This document shows positions 25,045-30,801 of a stretch of DNA of 49,064 nt, piece by piece; position 1 is the first letter of the stretch; each line of letters begins with the position of its first letter. Source of the stretch: CAZOJJ01 sp964580105. Its GTDB lineage: Bacteria > Bacteroidota > Rhodothermia > Rhodothermales > Rubricoccaceae. The stretch spans positions 1 to 49,064 of the forward strand of contig CAZOJJ010000020.1 of the NCBI GenBank assembly GCA_964580105.1, in the 5' to 3' direction. A model generated the notes under the pieces. The model made no database searches and had not been told where the DNA came from. It saw only the letters and a list, made by a program, of their open reading frames with translations. Made by a program: the position numbers and the translations under genes.

Positions 25045-25827
25045 TCAGGCGCGAAGGCGGTCCCCTCGGAACGCGCCGGGGAGGAGTTGGTCCGCCGTGG
25101 TCACTTCGGGTGGGTACGCACCCCGGTCGAGTACGACGGGGATGCCGGGGGCGAGCTCCGCCAGTACCTGCCGGCACGCGCCGCAGGGCGTCCCCGACGG
25201 GTCGAGCGGGCAGGATACGGCGATCCGGCGGAAATCCGTTGCGCCATACGCTCGGGCGAGGGCGAGGGCGACGCGCTCGGCGCAGAGGCCGCGCGTCCAG
25301 TCCGTATGCTCGACGTTGCAGCCGGGGACCCAGCGGCCGTCGGCCGTCTCGATCACGCAGCCGACGGGGAAGCCGGACTCCGGCACGTACGCCCGCCGTG
25401 CGACCTGCGCGGCCAGCGCCGCGGCCGCCTCGTCGTCGAGGTCGGGTGCGGCGAGGAACGGGTCGAGGCGGCGGGAGGGCGAGGGGAGGGGCCGCGCGCC
25501 GGAAGCGACGAGCGCGTGTGGGGCAATGTGCTCCCATACGATCCCGAAGTCGGACGCCAGCACGTCGCACTCGGCCTCCGAGATCGGGCGCGTCTGCGCG
25601 GCGGCGGCGACGTCGGTGCGGCCCTGGAGGCGCGCGAGGGCCGCGGCGGCCGTGAGCGGCGCGATCAGGAGAGGAAACGCCGCGTTTTCGATGCGCACGC
25701 CGGGCGCCCAGGAGCCGTCGGACAGAAGGAGCACGGCGCCTTCCGGGCGGCGGGTGTACGGGACGTAGGCGTTGCGGGCCGCCTCGGCGGCGAGATCGAG
25801 GAGGGCGTCGAGGGCGGCGTCGGGCAT
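25045..25827 (-). CDS. cdd: Two-domain cytidine deaminase with catalytic C-terminal half
   Basis: A 260-residue protein made of two cytidine-deaminase folds. The C-terminal fold (about 140-260) has the complete zinc site: C182-A-E184 and P214-C-G-A-C218, plus the substrate loop GCNVEH. It should deaminate cytidine/deoxycytidine to uridine in pyrimidine salvage. The N-terminal fold (about 5-110) keeps the layout AYVPY...SDGSWAPGVRIENAAF but has IAPL where CAE belongs and no PCxxC, so it cannot bind zinc. In E. coli Cdd, from memory, the order is reversed: active N-terminal and broken C-terminal domain. Starts at ATG 25827, divergent from tRNA-Leu. Confidence 0.88.
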   Translation of the reverse strand: MPDAALDALLDLAAEAARNAYVPYTRRPEGAVLLLSDGSWAPGVRIENAAFPLLIAPLTAAAALARLQGRTDVAAAAQTRPISEAECDVLASDFGIVWEHIAPHALVASGARPLPSPSRRLDPFLAAPDLDDEAAAALAAQVARRAYVPESGFPVGCVIETADGRWVPGCNVEHTDWTRGLCAERVALALARAYGATDFRRIAVSCPLDPSGTPCGACRQVLAELAPGIPVVLDRGAYPPEVTTADQLLPGAFRGDRLRA

Positions 25828-25833
25828 GGGGCG

Positions 25834-25865
25834 TTGCGGGCGGGAACGCAGGGTCGGTAGCTTTC
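25834..25865 (+). promoter_or_regulatory. Candidate promoter of tRNA-Leu
   Basis: TTG at 25834-25836 and TAGCTTTC at 25858-25865 are 21 bases apart, and the second lies 7 bases before the tRNA 5' end. This fits the Bacteroidota -33 (TTTG) / -7 (TAnnTTTG) pattern with one mismatch in the -7 box. Confidence 0.45.
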
Positions 25866-25872
25866 CAGGCCC

Positions 25873-25958
25873 GCCGGGGTGGCGAAATCGGTAGACGCAG
25901 CAGACTTAAAATCTGCCGATCCTTACGGATCGTACGGGTTCGAGTCCCGTCCCCGGCA
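25873..25958 (+). tRNA. tRNA-Leu (anticodon UAA)
   Basis: The acceptor stem GCCGGGG (25873-25879) pairs with CCCCGGC (25951-25957), with discriminator A at 25958. The anticodon stem GCAGA/TCTGC encloses the loop CTTAAAA, giving anticodon UAA. A long variable arm (GATCCTTACGGATC) identifies a class II leucine tRNA. The T arm ACGGGTTCGAGTCCCGT is standard. The terminal CCA is not encoded and must be added afterwards. 86 bases long. Confidence 0.97.
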
Positions 25959-26005
25959 CAGCAGGGGTGCGCACTATCGCTCCTGCCGGTATCGGACGGG
26001 CCGAT

Positions 26006-26222
26006 TCGGCCGGAAGGCCGAGCGGTGAATACGACGGAGCATGCGAACCGCTCTCCGATCGCCTCGCTCGACTCCGTAAGGTACGCTCCGGCCCGTCCCT
26101 TCGACGGGGTGCGCGGGTGCTCGTCCTCCATCGTAGAGAACCTTCAAAGAGAGGGCGCGGCCGCCCCACCACGAACGGCCGCGCCCGCCTCGGGCCAGAG
26201 AAGGGGAAGAAAGGCCCGAGGC
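26006..26222 (+). ncRNA. Candidate structured RNA: run of five inverted repeats
   Basis: No gene is convincing here, yet inverted repeats follow one another closely: TCGGCC-GGAA-GGCCGA (26006-26021, GNRA-type tetraloop on the plus strand), AGCGGT/ACCGCT (26021-26026/26047-26052), CCCGTC/GACGGG (26092-26097/26103-26108), an 11-bp perfect stem GGGCGCGGCCG/CGGCCGCGCCC (26153-26163/26176-26186) and, abutting it, a 10-bp perfect stem GCCTCGGGCC/GGCCCGAGGC (26187-26196/26213-26222) with a purine loop containing AAGGGGAAG. A seven-T run at 26292-26298 lies downstream on the plus strand. It does not match RNase P, tmRNA or SRP RNA motifs I know. Transcription and strand are inferred. Confidence 0.3.
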
Positions 26223-26779
26223 ACGCCGGGGCCACCAACCCAGCGACGCCCCTATAGACACTGCCGCGCCGGCCGTATAACCTCGTTCGGATTTTTTTCT
26301 GCACTCAGCGCCAAAGAGCGGCGCCGTGCCACCGCAAGCCCGTGGGGCGGGCGAGGTCGGGTGCCTCGTGCATGTCGCCGAAGGGGCTTCCTGCCGTCGT
26401 CACCTGTCACGCTCGCAAGAAGCACGACCTCCCGCCGGTGCAGGTGGCGTTCCCCGACGGCCTCCGGTTCGACGCCCGCGCTACTACGGGTGCATCGGCG
26501 ACGAGCGCTATCCGCTCCAGGACAGCCCGCGCACCGAGGGCCGAAAGGACGAGCGGAACCGGCTCGTCGCGGTGCGGGAGGTGGCGGACGCGGTGTGCTC
26601 GCGCGAGAAGCTCGCGCGAGAAGCTTCGCGCAGTGGCGTGCTCGCGTCGAGAGGGCGGTGTAGCGTCCCCGGCATCACACCGTAAGGAGCGTCAACGGCT
26701 GGCGGCCGGTGCCTCGGCGGCCGGTGTTGGCTTGCGGGGGCGCTCCGAAGCCTCAGCCGCGATCTCTCGCACGAGTCGC
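26223..26779. other. Gene-poor interval, possibly decayed coding sequence
   Basis: I cannot support an intact gene. One plus-strand frame (26326-26685) translates with a stretch that looks protein-like (RYYGCIGDERYPL ... GRKDERNRLVAVREVADAV, about residues 52-91), flanked by implausible sequence, which suggests a remnant. The seven-T run at 26292-26298 stands out in this GC-rich DNA but has no clear hairpin just before it. A 13-bp tandem repeat lies at 26597-26622. Confidence 0.35.
26597..26622 (+). repeat. 13-bp tandem repeat, two copies
   Basis: GCTCGCGCGAGAA occurs at 26597-26609 and again directly at 26610-26622, followed by a diverged partial third copy (GCTTCGCGC). It is inside the gene-poor interval. 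Confidence 0.8.
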
Positions 26780-27772
26780 TTACCCGATCACGGACCGTGC
26801 CGGCACCATCGGCGACGGCTCCGCGGGTGTGACGGGCCGGAGCGGCAGCCCCGCCTCGCGCCACGCCTGCAGCCCGCCCTCGATCCGGTACACCGTCACG
26901 TAGCCCCATTCCACCGCCAGCGCGGCGGCCCGCACCGCATCCGCGTCCGCCTCGCCGAAGAAGATGACCGGGACGGCAAAGTTGGCCGGGAGGTCCTGTG
27001 CGCGGAGCCGGTCGAGCGGGCGGTGCCGAGCGTCCGGGACGGCCCCGTTGCGCACGCGCGCTGCATCGTTGCGGAGGTCCACCAGCATGGCTCCGGCGGC
27101 GACGAGGGCGGGGACGGCGTCGGCCGGGAGGAGCTGCACGACGCCCGGGTCGGCGTTCTCGTCGAAGGCCGACAGCGGTTCGTCGTCCTCGATGAGGACG
27201 GGGCCGAGGAGGTCGAGGAGGTCGCCGGCGGTGAGGATGCCGGTGTGGCGGGCGCGGATGGTGCCCTGGCGGTCCACCACCACCGTCGTCGGCAGCAACT
27301 CCACTTCCCCATACGCCTCGGCGACGTGGCCGGCGGTATCGGCCACGACCGGTACGCCCGGTGTTTCGCGCTCGGCCATCCACGCGGCCAGCGCCGGCAG
27401 CCCGTCGTCGTCCACGGCGATGCCGACGAAGGCGACGCCGTCGTCGGACAGCTCGGCGCGGAGCGAGTCGAGCGCAGCGAGGCCCTCCTGGCTGAGCTCG
27501 TTCCACGTCGCCCAGAAGTGCAGCACCACGATGTCGCCCGCGTGGTCCCCGAGGTCGAACGTCCCGGTCGGCCCCGGCAGCGCGAAGCGCGGCGCGGGGA
27601 CGGGGGCGGCGTAGGGATCCGTAAGCCCGGTCGTCTCCGGCACCGTTCGGGGGGGCGAGGCCTCGTCACGGGGCGCGGGCTCTTCGTCGGGCCGTTCCGG
27701 TTCGGCGGGGCCGCCGCAGGCCGTGACCAGGGAGGCGAAGAGGAGCAGCAGGGCGCCGTGACGGAGGAGCAT
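26780..27772 (-). CDS. Redoxin-rhodanese fusion lipoprotein lacking both active-site cysteines
   Basis: A 330-residue lipoprotein (lipobox LVTAC, Cys19). Residues about 58-195 form a TlpA/ResA-like thioredoxin fold: FALPGPTGTFDLGDHAGDIV, FWATW, and the cis-proline strand LLPTTVVVDRQG with P161. The active site reads W90-N-E-L-S94 where family members have WCxxC, so both redox cysteines are gone. Residues about 215-312 form a rhodanese-like domain (MLVDLRN, GAVPDARHRPL, YRIEGGLQAWREAGLPL); its active-site loop reads VIFFGEAD with no cysteine. Cys19 is the only cysteine I find. It therefore cannot act as a normal disulfide reductase or sulfurtransferase and may be a binding protein. The preceding gene on this strand, 10 bases away, is a broken YtxJ-like gene. 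Confidence 0.8.
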   Translation of the reverse strand: MLLRHGALLLLFASLVTACGGPAEPERPDEEPAPRDEASPPRTVPETTGLTDPYAAPVPAPRFALPGPTGTFDLGDHAGDIVVLHFWATWNELSQEGLAALDSLRAELSDDGVAFVGIAVDDDGLPALAAWMAERETPGVPVVADTAGHVAEAYGEVELLPTTVVVDRQGTIRARHTGILTAGDLLDLLGPVLIEDDEPLSAFDENADPGVVQLLPADAVPALVAAGAMLVDLRNDAARVRNGAVPDARHRPLDRLRAQDLPANFAVPVIFFGEADADAVRAAALAVEWGYVTVYRIEGGLQAWREAGLPLRPVTPAEPSPMVPARSVIG

Positions 27773-27782
27773 GGAGGGAGAC

Positions 27783-28012
27783 TCAGGTGGCCCGGCGGGC
27801 CGCGTCGCGGAGATCCGCCGTGCGGATCTGGGGGTGGTTCTGAGGGAAGACGGCGCGGCCGTCGCGGAGGACGAGCGCCTGGGGCGTCTCGTGCTTCACG
27901 CCGAGGCCGCGCAGGCGATGCTATGCTTCACGATCGCCACCGGACCCTCGTGCGAGGCGGCCGGCAGGGCATCCACGTCGTCGAGCGTGCGGGGTTCGGT
28001 GACCTCGGCCAT
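27783..28012 (-). pseudogene. Broken YtxJ-like (bacilliredoxin, DUF2847) gene with internal deletion
   Basis: The ATG at 28012 opens a 38-residue reading MAEVTEPRTLDDVDALPAAS then HEGPVAIVKHSIACAAS, the N-terminal half of YtxJ/BrxC-type monothiol bacilliredoxins with the HSxxCxxS active site at H30-S37 (Cys34), before a stop at 27896-27898. A second frame continues GVKHETPQALVLRDGRAVF ... IRTADLRDAARRAT to a stop at 27783-27785, which is the family C-terminal half. Together they lack about 35-40 middle residues of the usual ~110, and the frames differ, so a deletion around 27900-27915 has joined the two ends out of frame. Real loss is likely; an assembly error would need a clean deletion of over 100 bases. 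Same strand and 10 bases before the redoxin-rhodanese gene. Confidence 0.7.
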
Positions 28013-28135
28013 GACACGTTGGAGGGGCGACGGCATCCGTACATTGCATCACCCGCGCGAGCGGCGCGAAGGCGCAAGATACAGGGGCGAGGGCACTTTT
28101 TCCGCCCGCGCTCCGATATTCATGTCCCCGTACCG

Positions 28136-29932
28136 ATGCCCGAATCCAACCCCCTGACGACCGGCGCCGAAGACGTCCGCTGGAACCTCGCCGACCTCTA
28201 CGCCGACGAGGCCGCCCTCCAGGCCGACACCGCGCTCGCCGAGGCCGAGGCCGAGGCGTTCGCCGACGCCTACCGGGGCCGCCTCGCCGACCTCGACGCC
28301 GCCGGCCTCGCCGCCGCGCTCGCCACGCTGGCCGGCATCCACGACCGCATCGGCCGGGCCTACACCTACGTCTACCTCCACTGGTCCACGGCCACGGAGG
28401 ACCCTGCGCGCGGGGCGCTGCTCCAGAAGGTCCGCGAAGCCTACACCCGCACGGGACAGCACCTCATCTTCTTCGACGTGGAGTGGGCCGCGCTGGAGGA
28501 CGAGGAGGCCGACGCGCTCCTCGCCGCGCCGGAGCTGGCGCCGTACCGGCACTACCTGGAGCTGAAGCGGAAGGCGAAGGAGCACCTTCTCTCCGAGCCC
28601 GAGGAGAAGATTCTCGCGGAGAAAGCCGTCACCGGCTGGAGCGCCTGGAACCGGTTCTTCGACGAGACACTCGGCGCGGCGCGGTTCGACGTCCGGGGCG
28701 AGCGGCTGCCCCTCCAGCAGGTCATGGCCAAACTCCACGAGCCCGACCGCGCCCTGCGCCGCGACGCCCACGTGGCGATCACCGAAGGGCTCGCGCCGCT
28801 CCTCCGCCCCCTCGCCTTCGTCTTCAACACGATTCTGGCCGACAAGGCGTCGTCCGACCGCCTTCGTCGCTACGAGGGATGGCTCGACGCGCGCAACGAG
28901 TCCAACGAGATCCGCGCCGAGAGCGTGGAGGCGCTCATCGAGGCCGTTACGACGCGCTATGACCTCGTGCATCGGTTCTACGCCCTCAAGCGCCGGCTCC
29001 TCGGCCTCGACGAGCTGTTCGACTACGACCGCTACGCGCCGCTCGCCGAGACGTCCGAGATCGTCTCGTGGGACCGCGCGAAGGCGATGGTGCTCGACGC
29101 CTACGGTGCGTTCCACCCCGAGATGGGCGACATCGCGCAGCGCTTCTTCGACGGCGGCTGGATCGACGCGCCGCCCGAGGCGGGCAAGCGCGGCGGCGCC
29201 TTCAGCCACGGGGCCGTTCCCAGCGCGCACCCCTACATCCTCCTCAACTACACCGGCAAGCTCCGCGACGTGCAGACGCTCGCCCACGAGCTCGGCCACG
29301 GCGTCCACCAGTACCTCTCGCGCGAGCAGGGCATCTTCCACGCCGACACCCCGCTGACGACGGCCGAGACGGCGTCGGTCTTCGGCGAGATGCTCGTCTT
29401 CCAGCGCCTCCTCGCCGCGCTCGACGACCCGGCTGAGCGCCTCGCCCTCCTCATCGAGAAGATCGACGACACGATGGCGACGGTCTTCCGGCAGGTCACG
29501 ATGAACCGGTTCGAGGCGCGCATCCACGCCCATCGCCGCGAGCAGGGCGAGCTCACACCCGACGACTTCGCCGACCACTGGCTGGCCACGCAGGCGGCGA
29601 TGTACGGCGACAGCGTGACGCTGACGGAGGGCTACCGGCTGTGGTGGAGCTACATCCCCCACTTCGTCCACACCCCGGGCTACGTCTACGCCTACGCCTT
29701 CGGCGAGCTGCTCGTGCTGGCGCTCTACGCGCGCTACCGGGAGGAGGGCGAGGCCTTCCCGCCGAAATACCGAGACCTTCTCGCCGCCGGAGGGTCGGAC
29801 TGGCCGCACGTCCTCGTCGGCCGCCTCGGCATCGACCTGGAGGACCCCGCGTTCTGGAACCAGGGCCTCGACGCCATCGCTGCGCTGATCGACGAGGCGG
29901 AGTCCATCGCGGTCGCGCTGGAGACGGCCTGA
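28136..29932 (+). CDS. pepF: Oligoendopeptidase F-type M3 metallopeptidase
   Basis: A 598-residue cytoplasmic zinc peptidase. The N-terminal helical domain (WNLADLYADEAALQAD) is followed by the M3 catalytic domain with zinc motif HELGH at 384-388 (QTLAHELGHGVHQYLS) and the Glu ligand in the following TTAETASVFGEM helix. The C-terminal region has the substrate-binding YIPHFVHTPGYVYAYAFGEL. It degrades short peptides left by other proteases or signal peptides. The ATG at 28136 gives the family's usual length; codons upstream in the same frame belong to the intergenic region. No signal peptide. Followed three bases later by a tiny possible gene. Confidence 0.95.
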   Translation: MPESNPLTTGAEDVRWNLADLYADEAALQADTALAEAEAEAFADAYRGRLADLDAAGLAAALATLAGIHDRIGRAYTYVYLHWSTATEDPARGALLQKVREAYTRTGQHLIFFDVEWAALEDEEADALLAAPELAPYRHYLELKRKAKEHLLSEPEEKILAEKAVTGWSAWNRFFDETLGAARFDVRGERLPLQQVMAKLHEPDRALRRDAHVAITEGLAPLLRPLAFVFNTILADKASSDRLRRYEGWLDARNESNEIRAESVEALIEAVTTRYDLVHRFYALKRRLLGLDELFDYDRYAPLAETSEIVSWDRAKAMVLDAYGAFHPEMGDIAQRFFDGGWIDAPPEAGKRGGAFSHGAVPSAHPYILLNYTGKLRDVQTLAHELGHGVHQYLSREQGIFHADTPLTTAETASVFGEMLVFQRLLAALDDPAERLALLIEKIDDTMATVFRQVTMNRFEARIHAHRREQGELTPDDFADHWLATQAAMYGDSVTLTEGYRLWWSYIPHFVHTPGYVYAYAFGELLVLALYARYREEGEAFPPKYRDLLAAGGSDWPHVLVGRLGIDLEDPAFWNQGLDAIAALIDEAESIAVALETA

Positions 29933-29934
29933 CC

Positions 29935-30081
29935 ATGCGCCTCGGCCTCCCGTTCCTCATGCGACGGGCGATGTGCTCCGCCCGGGCCCAGACCGCCGTG
30001 GCATTCAACGCGGACGGCACCGGCGGCACGGCCGCCGGCCTCGTGACGGAGGACCCGGGCACCGGCGGCTTGCGGCCGTGA
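29935..30081 (+). CDS. Hypothetical 48-residue small protein
   Basis: The ATG lies two bases after the pepF stop, and the stop TGA overlaps the GTG start of the methyltransferase (GTGA). Codon third positions are almost all G or C, as in real genes nearby. The protein (MRLGLPFLMRRAMCSARAQ, then a Gly/Thr-rich tail) has no recognisable domain. It may be a leader peptide that couples translation of the neighbours, or chance. Confidence 0.3.
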   Translation: MRLGLPFLMRRAMCSARAQTAVAFNADGTGGTAAGLVTEDPGTGGLRP

Positions 30082-30701
30082 GCGGGCCGGAGCACACGGG
30101 TACGGCGCAGTTCTGGGACGCGCAGTTTGCGGGCAAGGGCTACCGCTACGGCACCGCGCCCAACGCGTTCGTTGCGGCGGAAGCGCACCGGATCGCGCCC
30201 GGCAGCGAGGTGGTCGAGCTTGGCGTGGGGGAGGGGCGCAACGCCGTCTTCCTGGCCGAGCGGGGCCACCGGGTGACGGCCCTCGACGTATCGCCGGTCG
30301 CCCTCGGCAAGACGCGGCGGCTGGCCGAGGCGCGCGGGGTCGCCGTCGAGACGGCGTTGTTCGACGCGCGGACGTGGCGGCCGGGCCGGACCTGGGACGC
30401 CGCCGTCTGCACCTTCCTCCACCTCGGCCCCGACAAGCGCCCGCACCTGTACCGGGCGCTCCGGGAGGCATTGCGGCCGGGTGGATGGCTGATCGCCGAG
30501 TGGTTCCGGCCCGAGCAGCGAACGGCGGGGTTCCAAAGCGGCGGCCCGCCCGACGTCGCCATGATGGTGCCGGAGGACGAACTGCGGACGCACTTCGCCG
30601 AGGGCGCGATGCTCCGGTGCGACGCGGTTCAAGTGACGCTCGACGAGGGCGTTCACCACGGCCCGGCCGCGACGGTGCGCCTCCTCTACCGGACGGCGTA
30701 G
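30078..30701 (+). CDS. Class I SAM-dependent methyltransferase
   Basis: About 207 residues with a Rossmann methyltransferase fold: motif I VVELGVGEGRNAVFLAERGH near 36-55, acidic motif II ALDVSP, then TWDAAVCTFLHLGPDKR (motif IV region) and LRPGGWLIAEWF. The start of the protein (FWDAQFAGKGYRYGTAPNAF) resembles TehB/thiopurine-type methyltransferases of Bacteroidota. The GTG at 30078 is chosen because it is just upstream of this conserved N terminus and overlaps the preceding small frame; longer starts translate to unconserved sequence. Methyl acceptor unknown. Confidence 0.88.
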   Translation: MSGPEHTGTAQFWDAQFAGKGYRYGTAPNAFVAAEAHRIAPGSEVVELGVGEGRNAVFLAERGHRVTALDVSPVALGKTRRLAEARGVAVETALFDARTWRPGRTWDAAVCTFLHLGPDKRPHLYRALREALRPGGWLIAEWFRPEQRTAGFQSGGPPDVAMMVPEDELRTHFAEGAMLRCDAVQVTLDEGVHHGPAATVRLLYRTA

Positions 30702-30772
30702 CCCTGCGGGAAGGACTTGACGCCGCGGGGCGTCCGTACGTAATAGCGCTAGGGATCCTTCCCCGGCGTTCC

Positions 30773-30780
30773 TACTTTAC
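30773..30780 (+). promoter_or_regulatory. Candidate -7-like element before the CYTH-CHAD gene
   Basis: TACTTTAC lies 21 bases before the ATG at 30802 and partly matches TAnnTTTG. No -33 box is clear. Confidence 0.25.
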
Positions 30781-30801
30781 ACGAACGCCGCCCGGGCCGT
30801 C

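Noticed and set aside
22077..25655. Very long plus-strand open frame antisense to the VWA, subtilase and deaminase genes
   Set aside because: High GC causes long antisense frames; its translation is low-complexity Arg/Gly/Val/Glu and the opposite strand has intact recognised proteins.
25990..26225. RNase P RNA, tmRNA or SRP RNA identity
   Set aside because: None of the conserved core strings of these RNAs was found.
26292..26298. Seven-T run as an intrinsic terminator
   Set aside because: No strong stem directly precedes it on the plus strand; it is mentioned only as context for the RNA candidate.
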